Both the position numbers and the translations under genes were made by a program. DNA of 64,000 bases from RCIO01 sp035555795 (GTDB lineage: Bacteria; Pseudomonadota; Alphaproteobacteria; Rhizobiales; Rhizobiaceae): assembly GCA_035555795.1 (NCBI GenBank), contig DATMGE010000050.1:1-64000 (forward strand), read 5' to 3'. This document shows positions 9,390 through 16,398 of the stretch, one piece after another; position 1 is the stretch's first letter, and the number at the start of each line of letters is the position of its first letter. Under the pieces are notes generated by a model. The model worked only from the letters and a program-made list of their open reading frames with translations. It was not told where the DNA came from and searched no databases.

Positions 9390-9539
9390 ATGGCACAGAA
9401 CGCTGAACGTGGCTTCTTCCGTAGCGCGATGGATGCGCTCGTCGAGGCGCGTGCGCGGCAGGCCAATCGCTACGTCGCAAATGCGCTTCGCATTCTCGAC
9501 GGTGAAGCCGTGCGTCGCGGCGGCAAGGTAGCCCGCTAA
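9390..9539 (+). CDS. Small basic protein, 49-50 aa, unknown function
   Basis: A small Arg/Ala-rich, probably helical protein (MAQNAERGFFRSAMDALVEA, then a RARQANRYVANALRIL segment). No signal peptide, membrane segment or cysteine is visible. The start at 9390 is supported by AGGAG at 9379-9383 with a six-base spacer; an ATG at 9384 in the same frame is too close to that site. A strong intrinsic terminator follows 38 bp later, so this is a compact single-gene unit with good expression signals. It has a loose resemblance to short rhizobial proteins found with DUF1127 proteins, but I cannot name a family. Confidence 0.7.
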   Translation: MAQNAERGFFRSAMDALVEARARQANRYVANALRILDGEAVRRGGKVAR

Positions 9540-9577
9540 ATTGCGGATGCCTGCGGGCATTCGATCTGAACGTTAAG

Positions 9578-9600
9578 GGCGGCTCTCGGGCCGCCTTTTT
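9578..9600 (+). terminator. Intrinsic terminator after the 50-aa gene
   Basis: GGCGGC (9578-9583) pairs with GCCGCC (9590-9595) across a six-base loop and is followed by five T residues (9596-9600) and then GTTTG. It serves the plus-strand small gene and sits just beyond the 3' end of the convergent prmA. Confidence 0.85.
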
Positions 9601-9606
9601 GTTTGC

Positions 9607-10473
9607 TCAGCGCTTCAAGTGGATGGTGACCCATCCTTCGCGATGCGTGGTCTGCACATGGCGGAAGCGCTGGTTCACATAGGCTGAAACCACCGCGTCG
9701 CGCTGCTTGTCGAGGATGCCCGACAGGATGATCGAGCCGCCGGGCGTCACATGGGCTGCCATGGCCGGCGCCAGCCGCATCAGCGGCCGCGCCAGAATAT
9801 TCGCCACGATCAGGTCGAAGGGTCTCCAGGCGGCGAGCGCTGGATGGGCGAAGCCGACGGCCGTGACGCATTCCACCAGCGCACCGACACCGTTGAGGAT
9901 GGTGTTCTCGCGGGCGACGCGCGTCGCGACGGGGTCGATGTCGGTCGCCAGCACCGGGATGTGGCAGAGCTTCGCCAGCGCGATGGCCAGCACCGCCGAA
10001 CCCGTGCCCAGATCGAGCGCCGAGCGGGGCCGTTCGCGGCGGGCGACGGATTCGATCATGGCGAGGCAGCCGGCCGTCGTTCCGTGGTGACCGGTGCCGA
10101 ATGCCAGCCCCGCCTCGATCTCGATCGCCAGATCGTTCGCCTGCCGGCGATCCCGGTCATGCGAGCCATGGACAAGGAAGCGTCCGGCGCGAACGGGCGC
10201 GAGACCCTGTAGCGTATGTGTCACCCAGTCGATATCGGGCAGCGTCTCGCGCTGGATGTCGCCGGCGGCCGCGCCAACCAGCTCCCTCACGCGCTGCTCG
10301 ACCTCCAGCCCATCGCCATCGACATAGACCGACGCCTCGAAGATCGCATTGTCCTCGTCCACCTCCACGAAGGCCAAGGGAAAGCCGTCATCATCGAAGG
10401 CGGCTTCGAGCGTCTGGTAGGCGGCTTCAATCGCGGCGCGGGGACCGGAAAAATGAATGCGGCTCTGGCTCAT
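9607..10473 (-). CDS. prmA: Ribosomal protein L11 methyltransferase PrmA
   Basis: A 288-aa SAM-dependent methyltransferase that trimethylates ribosomal protein L11. The SAM-binding motif I is ALDLGTGSAVLAIALAKL, preceded by the PrmA signature AFGTGHHGTTAGCL and followed by VLATDIDPVA and DLIVANILARPL (the post-motif catalytic-type NIL). Length is normal. Its ATG overlaps the stop of the SCO1-like gene by the ATGA pattern at 10470-10473, so the two are co-transcribed and translationally coupled. That pairing has no obvious functional logic beyond shared expression. Confidence 0.95.
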   Translation of the reverse strand: MSQSRIHFSGPRAAIEAAYQTLEAAFDDDGFPLAFVEVDEDNAIFEASVYVDGDGLEVEQRVRELVGAAAGDIQRETLPDIDWVTHTLQGLAPVRAGRFLVHGSHDRDRRQANDLAIEIEAGLAFGTGHHGTTAGCLAMIESVARRERPRSALDLGTGSAVLAIALAKLCHIPVLATDIDPVATRVARENTILNGVGALVECVTAVGFAHPALAAWRPFDLIVANILARPLMRLAPAMAAHVTPGGSIILSGILDKQRDAVVSAYVNQRFRHVQTTHREGWVTIHLKR

Positions 10474-11048
10474 CGTCCGGCGGCCAGCCGCTTCAGCTTG
10501 GCAACCGCATTGTCGGGGTTCTCGCCATAGGCGATAGTCCCGGCGAAATCGCCGCCGCGGTCAAGCAGCAGGATGGAGGCCGTGTGGTCCATCGTGTAGT
10601 CGCCCCCTTCCAGCGGCACCTTGCGCGAATAGATGCCGAAGGACTTCGCCATCGCGTCAACCTTGTCCGGTTCGCCGGTGATGCCGACGATGCGGTCGGA
10701 GACATTCGAGACATAGTTCTTCATGATCTCGGCCGTGTCGCGCTCGGGATCGACCGTGATGAAGAATGCATCGATATCGGCGCCTTCCGGACCGATCTGC
10801 TTCAGCCAGCCATCGAGTTCGAAGAGCGTTGTCGGGCAGATCTCGGGGCAATGGGTGAAGCCGAAGAACAGCGCCGTCGGCTGGCCGCGAAACGCCTTTT
10901 CCGTGATCGGCTGGCTGTTCTGGTCCACCAGCGTGAAGGGCGCGCCATATGCCTTCGCCGCATATTGGCGGTGATACCAGTCGAATGTCAGATAGCCCGC
11001 GGCGGCAACCATGAGCACCGCGATGCCGATGAGGATCGAACGCATCAT
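10470..11048 (-). CDS. SCO1/SenC family copper chaperone
   Basis: A 192-aa membrane-anchored thioredoxin-fold protein that delivers copper to the Cu-A centre of cytochrome c oxidase. After an N-terminal anchor (SILIGIAVLMVAAAGYLTF) come FFGFTHCPEICPTTL with the copper-binding CxxxC, the TVDPERDT motif, and the conserved distal histidine in YTMDHTASI. I chose the ATG at 11048 (MMRSIL; a second ATG at 11045 is equally possible); an upstream start would add non-family residues ahead of the anchor. It lies 28 bp after a 50-aa membrane protein gene and overlaps prmA. Confidence 0.93.
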   Translation of the reverse strand: MMRSILIGIAVLMVAAAGYLTFDWYHRQYAAKAYGAPFTLVDQNSQPITEKAFRGQPTALFFGFTHCPEICPTTLFELDGWLKQIGPEGADIDAFFITVDPERDTAEIMKNYVSNVSDRIVGITGEPDKVDAMAKSFGIYSRKVPLEGGDYTMDHTASILLLDRGGDFAGTIAYGENPDNAVAKLKRLAAGR

Positions 11049-11076
11049 ATGAACCAGCCGCCAAATGGAGTTGAAC

Positions 11077-11229
11077 TCAGAAACACCAGGAAAGGCCGGA
11101 CTCGACCAGCGCCATATAGATTTGCGCACCCTTGTCCGACCACATCGCAAGAACCGCACCGCAAATGCCGGCGGCCAGCAGGGCGCCCGCGAGTACAGGA
11201 AGATGCAGCGATTGCAAGGTGTCTCTCAT
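11077..11229 (-). CDS. Small single-pass membrane protein, 50 aa
   Basis: A 50-residue protein with one hydrophobic helix (LPVLAGALLAAGICGAVLAMW) and a short polar tail ending in WCF. It is the first gene of a three-gene unit with the SCO1-like gene (28 bp gap) and prmA. The start at 11229 is preferred because the longer frame upstream gives charged, low-complexity residues. Its position suggests a role near cytochrome oxidase assembly or copper handling at the membrane, but that is inference from context only. I do not recognise a named family. Confidence 0.6.
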   Translation of the reverse strand: MRDTLQSLHLPVLAGALLAAGICGAVLAMWSDKGAQIYMALVESGLSWCF

Positions 11230-11320
11230 CACTCGACTATATAGCCTGCAAGGCACCTCGTACAAAGGTGCATCTTGCCGCAATGGCGCGCTTGTTAGCG
11301 GGCTTCGCCGCGGGTAAGCG

Positions 11321-11986
11321 ATGTCCATGAGCGACGACCACCGTTTCGGCGATCCAAGGCCGCGAATCCATCCCACGGCCGAACTGAAGGGCTGTAAGGT
11401 CGGCCCCTATGCGGCAATCGCGGAGCGGGTGATCCTGCGGGAGGTCGTCATGGGCGATTTCAGCTATGTCGAGCGAGGGGCGGAGGGGCTCTATGCCACG
11501 ATCGGAAAATTCTGCTCGGTCGCGGCCTATACCCGCATCAATGCGGTGGAGCATCCGCTCGAAAGGGTGACGACCCACAAGATCACCTACCGTCCGAACG
11601 AGTATTTCCGCTTCCATGGCCTCGACCAGGCCTTCCGTGAGCGCCGCCGGCAGCGCCCCGTGACGATCGGCAACGATGTATGGATCGGCCACGGGGCGAT
11701 CATCCTGCCCGGCGTGACGGTTGGCGACGGCGCGGCCGTCGGGGCTGGGGCGGTGGTGACGAAGGATGTCGCGCCCTACCAGATCGTGGCGGGCAATCCG
11801 GCACGCCTCATCCGCCTGCGCTTTCCGGCCGAAACCGCCGCACGGCTCCGAAAGCTGTCATGGTGGGACTGGCCGGTTGCGCGCCTCTTCGAGGCCGTGC
11901 CCGACATGCAGCGAATGGCGATCGATGATTTTCTCGACAAATGGACGGCAATCTGCGCCGATGAAGAGCCGATGCGCGAGAATTAA
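11321..11986 (+). CDS. Hexapeptide-repeat acetyltransferase (phosphonate-type, PhnT-like family)
   Basis: A 221-aa left-handed beta-helix transferase. It shows the pattern of the family often annotated as phosphonate-metabolism hexapeptide transferase: RIHPTAELKGCKVGPYAAI, TIGKFCSVAAYTRINA, then the CatB-like TIGNDVWIGHGAIILPGVTV and AGAVVTKDVAPYQIVAGNPA, and a C-terminal LSWWDWP motif. Members move an acetyl or acyl group from a CoA donor to an amine or hydroxyl. No phn genes are in this window, so a phosphonate role is unsupported here. An alternative start at 11327 is possible. It is divergent from the SCO1 unit. Confidence 0.85.
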   Translation: MSMSDDHRFGDPRPRIHPTAELKGCKVGPYAAIAERVILREVVMGDFSYVERGAEGLYATIGKFCSVAAYTRINAVEHPLERVTTHKITYRPNEYFRFHGLDQAFRERRRQRPVTIGNDVWIGHGAIILPGVTVGDGAAVGAGAVVTKDVAPYQIVAGNPARLIRLRFPAETAARLRKLSWWDWPVARLFEAVPDMQRMAIDDFLDKWTAICADEEPMREN

Positions 11987-12043
11987 CCTAAACGCCTAAG
12001 GTTAAATCCGCTATATTTGATTGCACAAGTAATTTTTCACACC

Positions 12044-12059
12044 TTAAGGTTGTATTAAC
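12044..12059 (+). promoter_or_regulatory. CtrA-type box (TTAA-N7-TTAAC)
   Basis: The sequence TTAAGGTTGTATTAAC is an exact match to the full TTAA-N7-TTAAC consensus of the alphaproteobacterial cell-cycle regulator CtrA. It lies 76 bp upstream of the start codon of the Asn/Gly-rich secreted protein at 12135. The motif is known from Caulobacter and rhizobia; binding here is inferred. Confidence 0.5.
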
Positions 12060-12134
12060 TGTCCTTGTCGTGCTCAGTTGTTTCCGGAGCTGCTGCCTGT
12101 GTGGGGAACACTCAAGCAAGCAAGGAGAACTGCA

Positions 12135-12440
12135 ATGAAGGGCATGATCATCACTGTCGCCATCGTGGCCGCCATGTCTCTGCCGGCCGCAACCGCGCAG
12201 GCCGGCGGCTGGGGCTCGAAGGGCAACCAGACCGGCTCGTCGGGCGGGCTGGTCAACATCTCGCCGAACGTCAATCTCGGCAGCCTGAAGGCGCTCAACA
12301 ATATCGGCGTGCTGAACGGCAACAATATCCTGTCCGGCAACAAGACCAATGTCGGCAACGGCATCCTGTCCGGCATCGGTATCGGCATCCTGAGCGGCAA
12401 CAAGAGCAGCAACCGCTCCAACAGCGGCCACCGTCGCTGA
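12135..12440 (+). CDS. Small secreted Asn/Gly-rich repeat protein
   Basis: A 101-aa protein with a clear signal peptide, cleaved after TAQA at residue 23. The mature 78 residues contain 15 asparagines and many glycines. ILSG recurs at residues 65-68, 77-80 and 85-88, twice followed by NK, inside a longer run of NG and NN steps, and the tail is basic (SNRSNSGHRR). There are no cysteines or acidic residues in the mature part. The start has a strong AAGGAG site at 12122-12127. A CtrA-type box lies upstream and an 11-bp hairpin downstream, so this is a separate unit. The repeats recall beta-solenoid or amyloid-like surface proteins, but no curlin consensus fits; function is unknown. Confidence 0.8.
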   Translation: MKGMIITVAIVAAMSLPAATAQAGGWGSKGNQTGSSGGLVNISPNVNLGSLKALNNIGVLNGNNILSGNKTNVGNGILSGIGIGILSGNKSSNRSNSGHRR

Positions 12441-12453
12441 CGACCGTAGAGAA

Positions 12454-12481
12454 GGCGGGAGGTGCCATTTCACCTCCCGCC
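12454..12481 (+). terminator. Strong hairpin after the Asn/Gly-rich gene
   Basis: GGCGGGAGGTG (12454-12464) pairs perfectly with CACCTCCCGCC (12471-12481) across the loop CCATTT. No T-run follows on either strand, so it may act as an mRNA 3'-end stabiliser or a weak terminator rather than a classical intrinsic terminator. Confidence 0.55.
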
Positions 12482-12527
12482 GCCATGGGAACACCGGCCG
12501 GATGCAATCGGTAAACTATTGATTTTA

Positions 12528-12604
12528 TGGCGATCCCGACAGGATTCGAACCTGTGACCATCGGCTTAGAAGGCCGGTGCTCTATCCAGCTGAGCTACGG
12601 GACC
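12528..12604 (-). tRNA. tRNA-Arg (anticodon TCT)
   Basis: A 77-nt cloverleaf on the minus strand with encoded CCA. The acceptor stem GGTCCCG pairs with CGGGATC, with a G-T wobble at the second pair. The anticodon loop is CTTCTAA, giving TCT, which reads AGA/AGG. The T-arm GGTTCGAATCC is standard. The outermost anticodon-stem pair (27-43) reads C-A, a mismatch, while the inner four pairs are intact. Confidence 0.95.
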
Positions 12605-12614
12605 GCAGAGCCCG

Positions 12615-12920
12615 TCAATGCGTCCAGGGCGTCCTGCGGTCATAGCGGAAATTCTCCGCATATGAAATCTGGCGGCGGCGCGACTCCTTGGGCTCTTCCA
12701 CGCGGAAGGCGATGCCATGCTTGCTCGCATAAGCCTCTGCCGCTTCGCGGGTATCGAAGACCAGCTTGACCTGCCGGCGCATGTCAGAAGAGCTCGTATA
12801 GCCCATCAGCGGGTCGATGGTCAGCGGCGTCGCTGGATTGAACTCCAGAACCCATTGCCCGGTCTTGGCCTTGCCCGACTGCATGGCGGTCTTGGCGGGG
12901 CTGTAGATGCGGGCGGACAT
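12615..12920 (-). CDS. NDUFS4-like complex I accessory protein (ETC complex I subunit)
   Basis: A 101-aa protein of the NADH:ubiquinone oxidoreductase 18-kDa (NDUFS4) family, a supernumerary complex I subunit shared by mitochondria and alphaproteobacteria. Conserved features are an N-terminal ARIYSPAKTAMQSG, the W in GQWVLEF, the MGYTSSSD turn, KLVFDTREAAEAYA, and the C-terminal YAENFRYDRR. The ATG at 12920 is preferred over a TTG at 12926 because GGAG sits seven bases before it. It is placed between tRNA-Arg and tRNA-Pro on the same strand, far from any nuo operon, which is usual for this gene. Confidence 0.92.
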   Translation of the reverse strand: MSARIYSPAKTAMQSGKAKTGQWVLEFNPATPLTIDPLMGYTSSSDMRRQVKLVFDTREAAEAYASKHGIAFRVEEPKESRRRQISYAENFRYDRRTPWTH

Positions 12921-12956
12921 GGGCAATCTCCGATGCTCGGTACTTCAGGAAGTTCA

Positions 12957-13033
12957 TGGTCGGAGCGAGAGGATTCGAACCTCCGACCCCCTGATCCCAA
13001 ATCAGGTGCGCTACCAGGCTGCGCTACGCTCCG
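12957..13033 (-). tRNA. tRNA-Pro (anticodon TGG)
   Basis: A 77-nt cloverleaf on the minus strand with encoded CCA. The acceptor CGGAGCG pairs fully with CGCTCCG. The anticodon stem CCTGA/TCAGG encloses TTTGGGA, giving TGG, which reads CCA/CCG. The T-arm GGTTCGAATCC is standard. A second proline tRNA (GGG) lies at 58576. Confidence 0.97.
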
Positions 13034-13201
13034 ACGCCGGGCTGTTGCTTCCCACCGGCGATGCCGCTGTCGCGGCGACGAACCATGAGAAACAAAGCCT
13101 GTGCCTTGCGAAACAAGGAGGTTCCATCAAGGCCGCCCCTCCTAGAAGAAAACGCGGCGGAAGCCAAGGGGCCTTCGCGGCGCAGGATGCGGATCGGTTC
13201 T

Positions 13202-13543
13202 TTATCCCGCCTTGGTGAGGATCGACCCGTTGGAAACCCGGATGGTGCCGTCCTTCTGCATCTCGAGCGTGAAGCAGCCTTCGGTGCCGTCGGCGGGAAT
13301 TGTCTGGCAATAGCGATCGCCGTCGAGGCGCCATTTGCCCTCGGCCGTTTCGCCATTGGTTCCCTTGTTTGTCACGGTGCCGTCGGCACGGTAGCTGCTC
13401 GATGCGCCGCTGGACGAGCTCCAGGTCGCACCCTCAAGCGCCGCCTTGATGCGCTCGCCATTCATCGGACCGGTCTGGTTCTCATTGCTGCAAGCCGCCA
13501 GAATGGCGGTGGCGGCAATGGCCGCGATCACAATGCCCCGCAT
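13202..13543 (-). CDS. Small lipoprotein of unknown function
   Basis: A 113-aa protein with a lipoprotein signal (hydrophobic AAIAATAILAAC, lipobox cysteine about residue 18) and therefore lipid-anchored. The mature part has a Ser-rich stretch, GTWSS-like and YRADGTV motifs, a CQTI...GCF cysteine pair and a short beta-rich end (EMQKDGTIRVSNGS), resembling small calycin-like stress lipoproteins. The start at 13543 is supported by GGAG with a six-base spacer; starts further upstream lack the signal-peptide pattern. I cannot name the family. It is downstream of and on the same strand as metC, 159 bp away. Confidence 0.75.
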   Translation of the reverse strand: MRGIVIAAIAATAILAACSNENQTGPMNGERIKAALEGATWSSSSGASSSYRADGTVTNKGTNGETAEGKWRLDGDRYCQTIPADGTEGCFTLEMQKDGTIRVSNGSILTKAG

Positions 13544-13702
13544 GATTTTCTCCATCGCAATACAATGTTCAAAGAACTGCCAGGAAATCCGTTGCCTGAA
13601 ACGATTTCGCTCATGGGAAGTTCCGCTGCTATTCTTATGCATAGGATTGTGACTGAAGTCACACAGGCGACCCCGGCCATACGCAAATATACGCGGAACT
13701 AT

Positions 13703-14869
13703 CTATGCTGCGCGCGCCGCGGCCAGCGCGTCTTCGATATCGGCCTTGAGGTCGGCCACATCCTCCAGGCCGATCTGGAGCCGGATGATCGGGCCGCCGC
13801 GGTCGCCCGGCGTCACCAGCCGATCCTCCAGATTGACGTGGACGGCAAGGCTTTCGTAGCCGCCCCATGAATAGCCGAGGCCGAAGATCTGCAGCGCGTC
13901 GAGGAAGGCGTGCGCCTGCTCGCGCCCGCCGCCGTCGAGGACGATGGAGAAGATGCCGCTCGCGCCCGAGAAGTCGCGTTTCCACAATGCATGGCCGGGA
14001 AAGCTTTCCAGCGCCGGATGCAGCACCTCTTTCACGCCCGGCTGCGTCTCGAGCCAGCTTGCCAGCGCCAGCGCGCTCTGCTGGTGCCGCTCCAGCCGCA
14101 CGCCCATCGTGCGCAGGCCGCGCAGCACCTGGTAGACATCGTCGGGCGCCGCACAGCAGCCAAGGGTGATATGCGCGTCGTGCAGCGGCTTCCAGCAGCG
14201 CTCATTGGCCGAGACCGTGCCGAGCAGGATGTCGGAATGGCCGGCGGGATATTTGGTCGCCGCGTGGATCGAAATGTCGACGCCATGGTCGAGCGGGCGG
14301 AAATAGAGGGGCGTCGCCCAGGTATTGTCCATCATCACGATCGCGCTGCGTTCATGGGCGGCTGCGGCAATGGCCGGGATATCCTGCATTTCGAATGTGT
14401 TCGAACCGGGCGATTCGGTGAACACGACCCGCGTGTTCGGCTTCATCAGCGCTGCGATGCCAGCGCCGATATCGGGCGGGTAATAGTCGACCGAAACGCC
14501 GAGGCGCCGCAGCATCGTGTCGGCGAAATGCCGGGTCGGATGGTAAACCGTGTCGACCAGCAGCAGATGGTCGCCGGCCGACAGGAAGGCGAGCAGGGGA
14601 ATGGTGACGGCGGCAAGGCCGGAAGGCACGATGATCGTGCCTTCAGAGCCTTCCAGTCCGTCGATGGCATCGGCGAGCGCATCCGTGGTGGGCGTGCCCC
14701 GCGTGCCGTAGGTATAGCGCTGGGCGCGGTTCGCCATGGTCGCGGCGTCGGGGAAAAGCACGGTCGAGGCATGAACGACGGGCGGATTGACAAAACCGTG
14801 AAAGTCGCGCGGATCATGACCCAGATGAGCCAGCCGCGTATTGTCGCCCTTGTCGCGCAAGTCGGTCAT
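13703..14869 (-). CDS. metC: Cystathionine beta-lyase (PLP-dependent)
   Basis: A 388-aa Cys/Met-metabolism PLP enzyme that cleaves cystathionine to homocysteine, pyruvate and ammonia. Features are YGTRGTPTTDALADAI near the N-terminus, EGTIIVPSGLAAVT, the TESPGSNTFEMQDI segment, DNTWATPLYF, and the PLP lysine in SIHAATKYPAGHSD. The C-terminal LGYSWGGYESL motif and GLEDVADLKADIEDAL fit the cystathionine beta-lyase subgroup. Length is normal. A 437-bp region separates it from the divergent aap operon; no methionine riboswitch is apparent upstream. Confidence 0.93.
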   Translation of the reverse strand: MTDLRDKGDNTRLAHLGHDPRDFHGFVNPPVVHASTVLFPDAATMANRAQRYTYGTRGTPTTDALADAIDGLEGSEGTIIVPSGLAAVTIPLLAFLSAGDHLLLVDTVYHPTRHFADTMLRRLGVSVDYYPPDIGAGIAALMKPNTRVVFTESPGSNTFEMQDIPAIAAAAHERSAIVMMDNTWATPLYFRPLDHGVDISIHAATKYPAGHSDILLGTVSANERCWKPLHDAHITLGCCAAPDDVYQVLRGLRTMGVRLERHQQSALALASWLETQPGVKEVLHPALESFPGHALWKRDFSGASGIFSIVLDGGGREQAHAFLDALQIFGLGYSWGGYESLAVHVNLEDRLVTPGDRGGPIIRLQIGLEDVADLKADIEDALAAARAA

Positions 14870-15312
14870 GCCATGTCCTCTTTGAAAGCCTCCGCCCGGC
14901 TATAGCATGCCTCCTGAAAGCGGACACCGGTTTAGGGCGGATATGCGCGTGCGGGCCGGAAGCGCAAGAAAAATTGAAAACCTCAACTGCGCCGCGACAA
15001 TGACCGGATGGATCGCGCCTGACAATGCGAACATGCCTGCCCGCCGGCTTACTGCCTTCTTATTCGCCATACGGCGGCGATTTCTGCACTTGCGGGCCGC
15101 AGTCTGCCTGCGAAGTCGGCGTTCGAAAACCAATACCTTATGCGACTTGACCGGCACGGAATAATGGCCTTCGATAATATCCGTGAATGGGAGGCGGGCG
15201 CCCCTCACCCCTGAAGGGATGTGACATCCGGCCACATAACCGGATGAAGGCGCGGGCCGCCGTGGGAACGATAACGGGGCAACGAACCCCCAACGAATAA
15301 GGGAATATGGGT
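14870..15312. other. 443-bp divergent intergenic region between metC and aapJ
   Basis: No convincing gene is present: frames on both strands are rich in Arg/Pro and lack a ribosome site. It should hold the promoters of metC and the aap operon. The only clear structure is a pair of overlapping palindromes at 15217-15246, listed separately. I found no good sigma-54 -24/-12 element; a GGCACG at about 15152 lacks the correctly spaced GC. Confidence 0.6.
15217..15246 (+). promoter_or_regulatory. Two overlapping, mutually exclusive palindromes upstream of aapJ
   Basis: GGATGT-G-ACATCC (15217-15229) shares its right arm with CATCCGG (15225-15231), which pairs with CCGGATG (15240-15246) across an eight-base loop. 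As DNA these could be two operators; as RNA only the second can fold well, and pairing of one excludes the other. They lie 67-96 bp ahead of the aapJ start. Confidence 0.4.
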
Positions 15313-16338
15313 ATGAAAAACGTTCTGATGGCACTTGCCGGCGCTTCGCTTGCCTTCGTGGCGGGGTCCGCATCGGCCGACACGCTTGATGACGTCAAGG
15401 CGAAGGGCTTCGTGCAGTGCGGCACCAATACGGCGCTGCCGGGCTTCGCTGCGCCGGACAATCAGGGGGAGTGGAAGGGCTTCGACGTGGATTTCTGCCG
15501 GGCGGTGGCGGCAGCCATCTTCGGCGATCCGACCAAGGTCAATTTCACGCCCACCAATGCGACAGAGCGCTTTACCGCGCTGCAATCGGGAGAGATCGAC
15601 CTCCTTGCGCGCAACACGACCTGGACGCTGAGCCGCGACACCAAGCTCGGCTTCAACTTCGCGGGCGTCAATTATTATGACGGCCAGGGCTTCATGATCA
15701 ATTCCAAGAAGCTCACCGGCATCAACTCGGCCCTTCAGCTTTCGGGCGCCGCCGTCTGCGTGCAGTCTGGCACCACGACCGAACTGAACCTGGCCGACTA
15801 TTTCGCCGCCAACAACATGCAGTACAACCCGGTGGTGTTCCAGGGCATCGAGGAGGTCAACCAGGCCTACGATTCGGGCCGCTGCGACGTGCTGACCACC
15901 GACCAGTCCGGCCTCTACGCATCGCGGCTCAAGCTGTCCACGCCGGACGATCACGTCGTGCTGCCCGAGATCATCTCCAAGGAGCCGCTCGGCCCGGTCG
16001 TGCGCCAGGGCGATGACAAGTGGTTCGACATCGTGAAGTGGACGCTTTTCGCGCTGATCCAGGCTGAGGAACTGGGCATCACCCAGGCCAATGTCGAGGA
16101 GATGAAGGGCTCGGCCAATCCCGAGATCAAGCGCATCCTCGGCATGGAAGACGGTTCCACGCTCGGCACCGATCTCGGCCTGACGAATGAGTGGGTCGTC
16201 AACATCGTCAAGGGCGTGGGCAATTACGGCGAGGTCTTCGAGCGCAATATCGGTGCGGGCAGCCCGCTCAAGATCGCGCGCGGCCTCAACCAGCTATGGA
16301 CGAAGGGTGGCATCCAATACGCGATGCCGATCCGCTAG
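15313..16338 (+). CDS. aapJ: General L-amino acid ABC transporter, periplasmic binding protein AapJ
   Basis: A 341-aa periplasmic solute-binding protein of family 3 with a signal peptide ending SASA-DTLDD. The AapJ pattern is clear: VKAKGFVQCGTNTALPGF, GEWKGFDVDFCRAVAAAIFG, RFTALQSGEIDLLARNTTWT, and the long C-terminal half typical of the Aap/BztA group. It captures L-amino acids broadly for the AapQM-AapP complex. The ATG at 15313 is chosen because AAGGGA sits eight bases ahead; an in-frame ATG at 15307 is only two bases from it. First gene of aapJQMP. Confidence 0.96.
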   Translation: MKNVLMALAGASLAFVAGSASADTLDDVKAKGFVQCGTNTALPGFAAPDNQGEWKGFDVDFCRAVAAAIFGDPTKVNFTPTNATERFTALQSGEIDLLARNTTWTLSRDTKLGFNFAGVNYYDGQGFMINSKKLTGINSALQLSGAAVCVQSGTTTELNLADYFAANNMQYNPVVFQGIEEVNQAYDSGRCDVLTTDQSGLYASRLKLSTPDDHVVLPEIISKEPLGPVVRQGDDKWFDIVKWTLFALIQAEELGITQANVEEMKGSANPEIKRILGMEDGSTLGTDLGLTNEWVVNIVKGVGNYGEVFERNIGAGSPLKIARGLNQLWTKGGIQYAMPIR

Positions 16339-16398
16339 GCGGTCCAACAGGCCGGGAAGCGATCACGCTTCCCGGCTACCTTTTCAGGGGATCCGTCC

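Noticed and set aside
11983..12005. TTAACCT...AGGTTAA inverted repeat after the acetyltransferase gene
   Set aside because: Arms are AT-rich and short, with no T-run; weak as a terminator and not matching a known operator.
13061..13870. A long plus-strand frame opposite the lipoprotein and metC
   Set aside because: It is antisense to two well-supported genes and has no recognisable domain.
15140..15175. A possible sigma-54 promoter ahead of aapJ
   Set aside because: A GGCACG element exists, but GC is not at the required spacing downstream.
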